Positions 1-6,394 of a DNA stretch of 13,606 bases are shown one piece after another. Below the pieces are notes generated by a model, which saw nothing but the letters and a program-made list of their open reading frames with translations, made no database searches and had not been told where the DNA came from. The position numbers and the translations under genes were made by a program. Position 1 is the first letter of the stretch. Every line of letters begins with the position of its first letter. The stretch comes from an uncultured Eggerthellaceae bacterium (GTDB lineage: Bacteria; Actinomycetota; Coriobacteriia; Coriobacteriales; Eggerthellaceae): assembly GCA_934645125.1 (NCBI GenBank), contig CAKUDT010000013.1, forward strand, positions 1-13,606. The letters are read 5' to 3'.

Positions 1-252
1 AGGGACAGCCGCGAACTGCTGCGAAGCGCCGCCCTGCAAGAACATGACTTCGTAATCATCGCCAATGCCAACAAGGTCGCGCAGGTCCTGCTCCGCTTCG
101 GTGATAATGGTGTCGAACGCCTTCGATCGATGGCTCATCTCCATGACGGACGTGCCCGTGCCCTTGTAATCGAGCATTTCTTGCGCCGCTTCCCTCAAAA
201 CCTCTTCGGGAAGCATTGCCGGACCGGCAGAGAAATTGTACACACGCGTCAT
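1..252 (-). CDS. serC: Phosphoserine aminotransferase, N-terminal part (cut by window edge)
   Basis: This is the first 84 codons of a PLP enzyme that transaminates 3-phosphohydroxypyruvate with glutamate to give phosphoserine, in serine synthesis (and a parallel step in pyridoxal synthesis in some bacteria). The protein begins MTRVYNFSAGPAMLP, the typical SerC opening. It contains SHRSK near residues 40-44, matching the substrate-binding SHRGK stretch, and the GGAS segment at 74-77 that binds the PLP phosphate. The catalytic lysine lies beyond the window. The ATG at 252 is chosen because AAGGAG (260-265) sits just upstream at good spacing. It lies 151 bp downstream of ilvN on the same strand, so it may be read with the ilv genes or from its own promoter in that gap. 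Class-V aminotransferase relatives are possible, but the N-terminus is very SerC-like. Confidence 0.93.
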   Translation of the reverse strand, partial: MTRVYNFSAGPAMLPEEVLREAAQEMLDYKGTGTSVMEMSHRSKAFDTIITEAEQDLRDLVGIGDDYEVMFLQGGASQQFAAVP

Positions 253-403
253 GATTTTACTCCTTAGGAAGCCGATTGCGAAAACGTCATATTGCACGTC
301 TATTGTACGGCACAAGCAAGCAAAAGAGCACCCGCGCGCAAAAGACACCCTTTAAACGGCGCGGATTAGCGTTGGCGTGCACGAAAACGAAGAAGAGGTG
401 GGA
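253..403 (-). promoter_or_regulatory. ilvN-serC gap with a possible -10 element
   Basis: This 151-bp gap separates ilvN from serC. On the minus strand TACAAT (302-307) matches five of six -10 positions and lies about 50 nt before the serC start. I see no convincing -35 hexamer 16-18 bp upstream, so a separate serC promoter is only a suggestion. No clear hairpin followed by a T-run was found after ilvN, so read-through from the ilv genes remains possible. Confidence 0.28.
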
Positions 404-892
404 CTATTTCTCGTTGCGCGCCTGGGCGATTTTACCCGTGCGGACAATTTCCTTTATGCCGTATGGACGCAAAAGATCTTCCAGCCCTTTGAGCTTTCCT
501 TCTTCGCCCGTAATTTCGATAGTCAACGAATCGCTGCCTAAATCGGCGATTTTCGCGCGGAAAATGTTCGCAATTTGAATGATTTCACCGCGCTTTTCCG
601 GCAGCGCCTCAACCTTGAACAGGGCCAACTCGCGCACAATGGCGTTCGCGCCCGATAAATCGGTGATCTTATGAACAGGCACCAGCTTATGCAGCTGCTT
701 TGCAATCTGTTCAAAGGACACTTCATCGCCCAGCGCCACAAGCGTGATATGCGATAACGCGGGGTTTTCCGTGGGACCAACCGACAAGCTTTCAATGTTG
801 AAGCCACGGCGCGAGATAAGGCCAACGACGCGCTGCAAAACGCCCGGCTCGTTATCCACCAGAAGCGTAAGAACATGCTTGGAGGTATCCAT
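404..892 (-). CDS. ilvN: Acetolactate synthase small (regulatory) subunit
   Basis: This is the regulatory subunit that activates the IlvB catalytic subunit and confers valine feedback inhibition in branched-chain amino acid synthesis. The 162-residue protein has an N-terminal ACT domain (about residues 5-80) and a C-terminal ACT-like domain (about 85-158), the usual size for the family. N14, G17 and N32 fall where E. coli IlvH has its valine-site residues N11, G14 and N29, with a constant offset of three, so valine control is probably intact. An in-frame ATG lies 26 codons upstream, but the start at 892 is preferred. It is preceded by GGGGAG at proper spacing and follows the ilvB TAG stop after a single base, giving tight translational coupling. 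The upstream extension would run inside ilvB and does not resemble the family. Confidence 0.96.
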   Translation of the reverse strand: MDTSKHVLTLLVDNEPGVLQRVVGLISRRGFNIESLSVGPTENPALSHITLVALGDEVSFEQIAKQLHKLVPVHKITDLSGANAIVRELALFKVEALPEKRGEIIQIANIFRAKIADLGSDSLTIEITGEEGKLKGLEDLLRPYGIKEIVRTGKIAQARNEK

Positions 893-893
893 G

Positions 894-2834
894 CTACTCC
901 CCTTCCTGAACAGCATTGCCTGTACCATTACCAGGACAAACGTGTTCAAGCAGCGTTCCGCCGGGAACAACCATAGGCATCACGTTTTCCGATGATGGCA
1001 CAACAACGTCAAGCAAGAACGGCTCGGTACTTGAGAGCACTTCCGAGAGCGCCACCTGCAGCTCCTCTTGCGTTTGAACGCGCTTTGCCTGCCAGCCATA
1101 AGCCTGCGCAAGCGCCACGAAGTCGGGGTTGTAATGGAGCTCGGTTTGGGAATAGCGCCCCTCGTAGAAAAATTGCTGCCACTGATGCACCATGCCTAAG
1201 CAGGCGTTATCGATGATCATAACTTTCACGGCAGCGCCATACGCACGCGCGGTGGCAAGCTCCTGCACGTTCATCTGGAACGACCCATCGCCCGCAATGC
1301 ATACGACCTGCGCGTCAGGGTGTGCAAGCGCAGCACCAATCGCCGCAGGAAAGCCGAAACCCATGGTGCCCAAACCGCCGCTTGATAGGAAGCTACGCGG
1401 AACGGAACGAGAAAGGAACTGCGCCGCCCACATTTGATGCTGGCCCACTTCGGTGGTCACGATAGTGCGCTTCCCTGCCGCTTCTTGCGCATCGAGCACG
1501 CGACCAAGCAGGCTCATGCAGCTCGCGGGCGTGATGTGCTGCGTGCTGCTTTCAGCTTCCGGGCGGGTCGCGGCTGCTGCGCCGCTTTCCAGGGGAGCCT
1601 CGCCCGCTTCGGGTGCCTCGGGAGCCTCGTCCGCTTCGGATGCCGCAAATGCCGCACGCGCCGCCGCTTCCGTGCAAACCGCGCGCGCAGCGTCGTTGAA
1701 ACACGGCAGCGCCGACAGCTCTTCGAGCCATGCTTGCGTACGCGCTTTGGAATCCTTCTTCTTCAATTGAGACAAAAGCCCTGATAAAACCGCTTGCGCA
1801 TCGCCCACAATGGGAACATCGGCTTCGCGCAGCTTGCCGATTTCAGCAGGGTCGATGTCAACGTGAATGAGCTTTGCGTGAGGTGCAAACGCGCTCATAG
1901 CGCCCGTCACGCGATCCGACAAGCGCGTGCCCACCGCCAAAAGCACATCCGCACTCATCAATGCCGTGTTCGAACGCGCCGAACCATGCATGCCAACAGC
2001 GCCCAAGTTCAGCGGGTCGGCTGCGGGGAATGCGCCCTTTCCCATAAGGGTGAGCGCAACAGGCGCTTGCAAAAGGTGCGCGATTTCTTGCAACTGATCT
2101 TGCGCACCCGAAGAAATCACGCCGCCACCTGCAAGGATAATGGGTCGTTGCGCTTCTTGCAGCAATGCGGCCGCCGCCTTCGCTTGCTTTGCATTGCACT
2201 TATACGTTGGCTTATACGACGGGATATTGACTTTCGCGGGATAGGCAAATACGAGCTCTTGGCCCGCAATGTCCGAAGGAACATCGATAACCACCGGGCC
2301 CGGTCGGCCCGTAATGGCAATATGGAACGCTTCGCGAATGATGCGCGGTAAATCCGCTGCTTTTTGCGCCAGAAAGCTGTGTTTTACCACCGGCATGGTA
2401 ATGCTCATTGTGTCAGATTCCTGGAACGCATCCGTGCCGATAACGCTCGTAGGCACCTGACCGGTAATAACGACCAGCGGAATGCTGTCCAGGTATGCAT
2501 TTGCGATTCCCGTAACGGTGTTAGTTGCGCCAGGGCCGCTGGTAACCAGAACAACACCAACATTTCCCGTGGCGCGCGCGAAACCATCGGCTTCGTGAAC
2601 GGCGGCCTGCTCGTGACGCGCAAGCACGTGCGTGATCTGCCGCGAGTCATACAAAGCATCGTACATGGCAATGGCTTGAGCGCCCGGGTATCCAAACACA
2701 TGCGTAACGCCTTCGCACTCCAGTGCGGCAATGACCGCCTGGGCGCCCGTCATGCGCGCACCTTCATAGGCGGAATGGCACCCCGCCCCTTTTGCGGCAC
2801 CCACGCTCAACGCGTTGCGTGTTTCATTCTCCAT
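894..2834 (-). CDS. ilvB: Acetolactate synthase large (catalytic) subunit with unusual linker insertion
   Basis: This ThDP- and FAD-dependent enzyme condenses two pyruvates to 2-acetolactate (or pyruvate with 2-oxobutyrate), the first common step to valine, leucine and isoleucine. Domain order is normal. The N-terminal pyrimidine-binding domain has catalytic Glu75 in RHEQAAVH. The middle FAD domain has the VGTRLSDRVTG segment at 301-311. The C-terminal pyrophosphate domain has GDGS at 515-518 and the metal-binding DN at 542-543. At 646 residues it is longer than the usual 550-600, because of a 27-residue N-terminal extension and an Ala/Glu/Pro-rich insert at about 385-432 between the FAD and C-terminal domains. 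The start is uncertain: the ATG at 2834 gives the longest frame, but family similarity begins at Met28 (ATG at 2753), which has the better ribosome site (GAAGGT, 6 bp spacing). It is coupled to ilvN by a one-base gap. Confidence 0.94.
   Translation of the reverse strand: MENETRNALSVGAAKGAGCHSAYEGARMTGAQAVIAALECEGVTHVFGYPGAQAIAMYDALYDSRQITHVLARHEQAAVHEADGFARATGNVGVVLVTSGPGATNTVTGIANAYLDSIPLVVITGQVPTSVIGTDAFQESDTMSITMPVVKHSFLAQKAADLPRIIREAFHIAITGRPGPVVIDVPSDIAGQELVFAYPAKVNIPSYKPTYKCNAKQAKAAAALLQEAQRPIILAGGGVISSGAQDQLQEIAHLLQAPVALTLMGKGAFPAADPLNLGAVGMHGSARSNTALMSADVLLAVGTRLSDRVTGAMSAFAPHAKLIHVDIDPAEIGKLREADVPIVGDAQAVLSGLLSQLKKKDSKARTQAWLEELSALPCFNDAARAVCTEAAARAAFAASEADEAPEAPEAGEAPLESGAAAATRPEAESSTQHITPASCMSLLGRVLDAQEAAGKRTIVTTEVGQHQMWAAQFLSRSVPRSFLSSGGLGTMGFGFPAAIGAALAHPDAQVVCIAGDGSFQMNVQELATARAYGAAVKVMIIDNACLGMVHQWQQFFYEGRYSQTELHYNPDFVALAQAYGWQAKRVQTQEELQVALSEVLSSTEPFLLDVVVPSSENVMPMVVPGGTLLEHVCPGNGTGNAVQEGE
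1594..1647. repeat. Imperfect 27-bp tandem duplication inside ilvB
   Basis: Positions 1594-1620 and 1621-1647 are two adjacent 27-bp units identical at 23 of 27 bases. They encode two nine-residue Ala/Glu/Pro-rich units in the linker between the FAD-binding and C-terminal domains of IlvB. The unit length is a multiple of three, so the frame is kept. Confidence 0.85.
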
Positions 2835-2925
2835 CGCTTGATCGCCTGCCTATCCTTTATGCTGCAGCTCGCACTTCCCCTTGGTGCCAAAACACACCGC
2901 AGAAAGCAAAACCGCTGGTAAACGC

Positions 2926-3621
2926 TTATTGATACTCTTTGCCCGCAACTGCGGCAACCGTGCGAAACATCGTGGCGATATCTCCCCAGAAGCTGAAATG
3001 ACGAATGCTCTCCAAGTTGTACTTCATTTTCTCGGGCAGCACTTCGTTCATATACACATCGTCAACATCGGTCGCCGCATCTAAAAGCTGCGCCTCATCC
3101 TTGTAACGAATCGACGCTTCAGAGGTGATACCCGCAGGAAGAAGCAGGGTTGCCTTCATCTCGTCAGTGTATTTCTCAACGTACTTCACGGCTTCCGGAC
3201 GCGTGCCTACAAAACTCATATTCCCCGATAACACATCAAAGACCTGGGGAAACTCATCAAGACGATGGTCGCGCAACTTCGCTCCCACTTTCGTGATGCG
3301 CGCATCGCCGCCCACGGTGACCGCTGTGCCTATCTTGTCGGCATTCGCCACCATGGTACGGAACTTATGGATGCGAAAATGCTTCCCGTTCGTTGTCACG
3401 CGCTCTTGCCGATAGAAAACGGGGCCTTCGGAATCAAGCTTGATCATGATGGCGATGACGAGCATCGGAATGCACAGAATCAGGAACACCACAAGTCCCA
3501 CCACGATGTCGAACAGGCGTTTTGCGAAAATACCCCCGCGCCTCTTCGCGAGTATGTCGTAATATTCCCGAACCGCGGGACAACGCATTTCGGCGGGAAG
3601 GTCTTCCCATTTTTTGAGCAT
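2926..3621 (-). CDS. Monotopic sugar-phosphate transferase (bacterial sugar transferase family)
   Basis: This is a phosphoglycosyltransferase of the PglC/WcaJ-like superfamily, which moves a sugar-1-phosphate from a UDP-sugar to undecaprenyl phosphate at the inner face of the membrane. That is the first step of glycan or exopolysaccharide assembly. The 231-residue protein has a short cytosolic N-terminus and one hydrophobic segment (about 33-60) with a helix-breaking Pro52, as expected for a re-entrant anchor. The family block FYRQERV (69-75) with HKFRTM (85-90) follows, and the catalytic Asp-Glu pair is D122-E123 in RLDEFPQ, followed by MSFVGTRPE. It is the short monotopic form, without the four-helix N-terminal region of WcaJ. 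The ATG at 3621 has AAGGAG (3631-3636) 9 bp upstream. No glycosyltransferase, flippase or polymerase lies nearby, so the sugar and the glycan cannot be told from this window. Confidence 0.9.
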   Translation of the reverse strand: MLKKWEDLPAEMRCPAVREYYDILAKRRGGIFAKRLFDIVVGLVVFLILCIPMLVIAIMIKLDSEGPVFYRQERVTTNGKHFRIHKFRTMVANADKIGTAVTVGGDARITKVGAKLRDHRLDEFPQVFDVLSGNMSFVGTRPEAVKYVEKYTDEMKATLLLPAGITSEASIRYKDEAQLLDAATDVDDVYMNEVLPEKMKYNLESIRHFSFWGDIATMFRTVAAVAGKEYQ

Positions 3622-3656
3622 GAACGAAAACTCCTTATGTCAACAACGCTTGCGCG

Positions 3657-5081
3657 CTACTCTTTGCCGCTCCAACAGTACGTGCACACCTTCTCGGGCG
3701 GCAGGCCAATGGCCTCAAGCAGGCCTTCGAGCGACTGATAACGCAGCGAATCGAACTTCATCTCTTCGCAGATGGACTTCAAAAGGCACTTACCGCGCTC
3801 GGTGGAGGCATCGGAATACTCATCCAAGTGCTTCTGACCCTCGTCACCTTCGAGCTCTTGCACCTTGCGGCGCGCGATAAGATCCATATCGGACTTGTTC
3901 GTGGAGAAGCTCAAATATTTGCAGCCGTACATAATGGGCGGGCACGCAGAGCGCATGTGCACTTCCTTCGCGCCGTTCTCGTACAGGAACTCCACGGTCT
4001 CGCGCAGCTGAGTGCCGCGTACAATAGAGTCGTCCACAAACAGGAGTTTCTTGTCCATGATCAGGTCATGCACGGGCACTTGCTTCATGTGGGCGACCCT
4101 GTTGCGCAGCGCTTGATTTCCCGGCATGAAGGAACGTGGCCACGTGGGCGTGTATTTCACGAACGGACGCGCAAACGGCATGCCCGAATCCTGCGCGTAG
4201 CCAATAGCGTGCGGCAGACCCGAATCGGGAATACCGGCAACGTAATCGACTTCGGGGCGCACGCCGGCGGCTTCTTCGTCGCGCGACATAATGGCGCCGT
4301 TGCGATAACGCATGACTTCAACGTTCACGCCTTCGTACGTAGAGTTCGGATAACCGTAGTAGCTCCACAAAAACGCGCAGATCTTCATATCAGTACCAGG
4401 CTCTTTGAGCGTTTCGTAGCCATCGGCAGTCACTTTGACCACTTCGCCCGGGCCAAGCTCGTATTCGTCCTGGTAACCAAGCTTCTGATACGCGAAGGAC
4501 TCGAAGGAAATCGCATAACCATCGGGGTCTTTACCCAGAAGAATGGGAAGGCGGCCCATGATATCGCGTGCGCACAGAATAGAGCCATCTTCTTGCATGA
4601 TCATGAGCGTGACCGTGCCTTCAACGGCGTTTTGTGCGTTGATGATGCCTTCGAGCATGGTGTCTTTCTGGTTGATAAGCGCGGCGATAAGCTCCACGTC
4701 ATTCACGCCGCCATCGCTCATAGCGGTGAACTGATGATGCTTGTCATCAAGGTACGCATCGGTCAAAGCACGTTTGTTGTTGATGATGCCCGTGAATGCC
4801 AGCGCGAAAAGCCCCAGGTGGGAGCGAACAATAAGCGGCTGCGGGTCTTTATCGGAAATGCAACCGATGCAAGCCGAGCCTGCAAAGTTATCCAGATCGT
4901 TTTCGAACTTCGTACGGAACGGCGTGTTTGCAATGGAGTGGATCTCGCGCTCAAAACCGCCATCCGCACGGCAGCTGCACATGCCAGCCCGTTTCGTTCC
5001 CAAATGAGAGTGGTAGTCTACGCCGAAAAACACATCCAAACTTACATCGCGATGCGATGTTGCCCCAAAAAAGCCGCCCAT
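3657..5081 (-). CDS. PurF-like amidophosphoribosyltransferase homologue lacking the nucleophilic Cys
   Basis: This 474-residue protein has the two-domain plan of glutamine-PRPP amidotransferase: an N-terminal class-II glutaminase fold and a C-terminal phosphoribosyltransferase domain with the PRPP loop VDDSIVRGT at 349-357. Four cysteines match the iron-sulphur ligands of Bacillus-type PurF: C235, C380 or C387, and the CTYC pair C466/C469. Canonical PurF starts Met-Cys-Gly and uses that Cys to attack glutamine; here the start is MGGFFG, with no Cys. The usual HNGN stretch reads FTGIIN (96-101), so the glutaminase site looks dead. It may use free ammonia, a partner glutaminase, or do something else. 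The ATG at 5081 is supported by AGAGAGGA upstream and by similarity starting there; a 76-codon upstream extension of the frame looks non-coding. The sugar transferase gene begins 35 bp after its stop. Confidence 0.87.
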   Translation of the reverse strand: MGGFFGATSHRDVSLDVFFGVDYHSHLGTKRAGMCSCRADGGFEREIHSIANTPFRTKFENDLDNFAGSACIGCISDKDPQPLIVRSHLGLFALAFTGIINNKRALTDAYLDDKHHQFTAMSDGGVNDVELIAALINQKDTMLEGIINAQNAVEGTVTLMIMQEDGSILCARDIMGRLPILLGKDPDGYAISFESFAYQKLGYQDEYELGPGEVVKVTADGYETLKEPGTDMKICAFLWSYYGYPNSTYEGVNVEVMRYRNGAIMSRDEEAAGVRPEVDYVAGIPDSGLPHAIGYAQDSGMPFARPFVKYTPTWPRSFMPGNQALRNRVAHMKQVPVHDLIMDKKLLFVDDSIVRGTQLRETVEFLYENGAKEVHMRSACPPIMYGCKYLSFSTNKSDMDLIARRKVQELEGDEGQKHLDEYSDASTERGKCLLKSICEEMKFDSLRYQSLEGLLEAIGLPPEKVCTYCWSGKE

Positions 5082-5218
5082 GAAGCATCCTCTCTGATTC
5101 TGAATAATTATCTCAACAACACAGCTTAGCCGATTTCTGTCACAACGTAACCGATACATACTGACACACCGTTTTTTATTCGGCGACGGCGTACGAAAGA
5201 AACCATGGAAAAAGGCAT

Positions 5219-5270
5219 GAAAAAAGTAATTATTTTTTCTTGACCCAAAGCTAGGTTCAGCGCTTAAAGT
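5219..5270 (+). promoter_or_regulatory. Candidate promoter with AT-rich upstream element for the kinase-transporter unit
   Basis: An AT-rich perfect inverted repeat (GAAAAAA at 5219-5225, TTTTTTC at 5233-5239) lies directly before a -35-like TTGACC (5240-5245). The best -10 is TAAAGT (5265-5270, four of six matches, 19 bp spacer); CTTAAA (5263-5268, 17 bp spacer) is weaker. The A/T block could act as an UP element. The first plus-strand gene begins at 5422, so the leader would be about 145 nt. The strength is doubtful because the -10 is poor. Confidence 0.4.
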
Positions 5271-5273
5271 GCG

Positions 5274-5288
5274 TTCACAAAATGTGAA
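5274..5288. promoter_or_regulatory. Perfect 15-bp palindrome, candidate operator
   Basis: TTCACA and TGTGAA form a perfect 6-bp inverted repeat around AAA. It lies four bases downstream of the candidate -10 at 5265-5270, near the expected transcription start, a position suited to repression by a dimeric regulator. The opposite-strand -10-like TATAGT (5292-5297) is also within a few bases, so one regulator could affect both directions. No regulator gene is in the window and the family cannot be named. Confidence 0.45.
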
Positions 5289-5300
5289 ATTACTATAAAC

Positions 5301-5350
5301 AATGAACATATGCTGAATCCTGGCTTAAAAATAGCTGAAAATAAGCTGAA
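5301..5350. repeat. 11-bp phased hexamer array (GCTGAA on plus, TTCAGC on minus)
   Basis: GCTGAA occurs at 5312-5317, 5334-5339 and 5345-5350, with GCTTAA at 5323-5328 and AATGAA at 5301-5306. All five are exactly 11 bp apart. Short A-runs follow the last three in the same phase. Eleven-base direct repeats are the usual binding pattern of OmpR/PhoB-type response regulators, including PHO boxes. On the minus strand the array ends next to TATAGT (5292-5297). On the plus strand it ends 12 bp before CATAAA (5363-5368). An activator site serving one or both genes is therefore plausible. Intrinsic curvature is the alternative. Confidence 0.5.
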
Positions 5351-5421
5351 AAAAGAAGGCGGCATAAATGATCTGAACTTTGTTGGCGCCGAAAACGAAG
5401 TCTCACCCCGAAGGAGAAAAC

Positions 5422-6375
5422 ATGACACCGCAAGAAAGCGCACCGATCTTGCAAAATGAGCATGACGGCACAAACAAGCCGTGCGTTGATCCGAACATGC
5501 TCGACAATATCTGCGCGGTTCTTTCCTGCGCAAGAAACGAAATTAGCAACATCTTCCCCCTTGAAGCAGGCTTGACCAATCGCTCCTTTTGTTTCACCAT
5601 CAAAAAAAATCAATACGTATATCGCCAACCTGGCGCGGGAACCGAAGAAATCATAAATCGAGATTCAGAGGCTTTTTCGCAAAATATCGCCCGCGAACTG
5701 GGTATTGACGATACCTTCATCTATCAAGATCCCCAAAATGGATGGAAAATATCCCATTTTGTTGCAGATTGCAAAGAGCTTGATTACCACAATCGCGATC
5801 AGGTCGAGCGCGCCTTGCAGCTGGGACGTCGTTTGCATAAGAGCGGCGCGCACTCGCAATGGACGTTCGACGTATTCCAAAAAGCGCAAGAAATCATAAC
5901 GCTGCTAAAAGACCGTCCGACCTGTTTGCAGCACGACGACTTCGATGCACTTCATAGCGATATCAATCGACTTGCAGCTTTCGTTCGTTCGGATAACGTA
6001 CCGCTCTGCCTTTGCCACAACGACTTTTACGCGCCGAACTTTTTGGTGAAAGATGGCTACATGGCGCTTATTGACTGGGAATACTCCGCCATGTCCGACT
6101 ATGCCTCCGATTTAGGAACGTTCATCTGCTGCTCCGATTACAACCTGGAACAGGCAAAAGATGCTATTACTTGCTACTTTGGACGGGCTCCCTCGGAAAA
6201 GGAAATGCGCCACTGTCTAGCTTATGTGGCAATCTCTGGCTTCTACTGGTTCGTGTGGGCACTTTACAAAGAATCGGAAGGCGATTCAGTGGGAGACTGG
6301 CTTGAATTATGGCACCGCTACGCAAAAGACTTCTCATGCGTGGCACTTGAGCTCTACGAAAAGCAAGAGAAATAG
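5422..6375 (+). CDS. Choline/ethanolamine kinase-like phosphotransferase
   Basis: The protein probably phosphorylates choline or ethanolamine with ATP in the cytosol. At 317 residues it has the LicA-like kinase fold. A glycine-containing GLTNRSF loop is at 50-56 and the nucleotide-region YVYRQPGAGT at 65-74. The catalytic HNDFYAPN motif is at 199-206 with Asp201 as the base, and IDWEYS at 217-222 holds the metal-binding Asp218. The C-terminal helix has the aromatic-rich FYWFVWAL typical of choline kinases. A TTG upstream at 5380 could extend the frame, but the ATG at 5422 follows AAGGAG at ideal spacing. It lies 19 bp before an EutH-type transporter, which favours ethanolamine as substrate; choline, or less likely a sugar or aminoglycoside, cannot be excluded. 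No cytidylyltransferase (LicC) or LicD gene is in the window. Base composition looks more AT-rich than that of the neighbours. Confidence 0.85.
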   Translation: MTPQESAPILQNEHDGTNKPCVDPNMLDNICAVLSCARNEISNIFPLEAGLTNRSFCFTIKKNQYVYRQPGAGTEEIINRDSEAFSQNIARELGIDDTFIYQDPQNGWKISHFVADCKELDYHNRDQVERALQLGRRLHKSGAHSQWTFDVFQKAQEIITLLKDRPTCLQHDDFDALHSDINRLAAFVRSDNVPLCLCHNDFYAPNFLVKDGYMALIDWEYSAMSDYASDLGTFICCSDYNLEQAKDAITCYFGRAPSEKEMRHCLAYVAISGFYWFVWALYKESEGDSVGDWLELWHRYAKDFSCVALELYEKQEK

Positions 6376-6394
6376 CGAAGGGAATCATACGTTT

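Larger units (their letters stand above)
5082..5421. other. Divergent regulatory region between the purF-like gene and the kinase gene
   Basis: No gene was found in these 340 bp; the frames that cross it are extensions of the flanking genes without ribosome sites. The half nearest the purF-like gene (5082-5218) shows no clear promoter on the minus strand. The half nearest the kinase is AT-rich. It holds an A/T inverted repeat, a promoter-like sequence, a perfect palindrome and a phased repeat array, each listed separately. Confidence 0.75.

Noticed and set aside
2835..2925. Leader peptide or attenuator before ilvB
   Set aside because: No short frame rich in Ile, Val or Leu and no alternative hairpins with a T-run were found in the 91-bp gap.
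3828..5129. 433-codon open frame on the plus strand
   Set aside because: It lies opposite the purF-like gene, has no ribosome site or recognisable domain, and its His/Arg/Val-rich composition is typical of an antisense shadow.
5082..5309. 76-codon N-terminal extension of the purF-like frame
   Set aside because: The translation is rich in Phe, Asn, Arg and Cys and unlike the family; a good ribosome site precedes the ATG at 5081.
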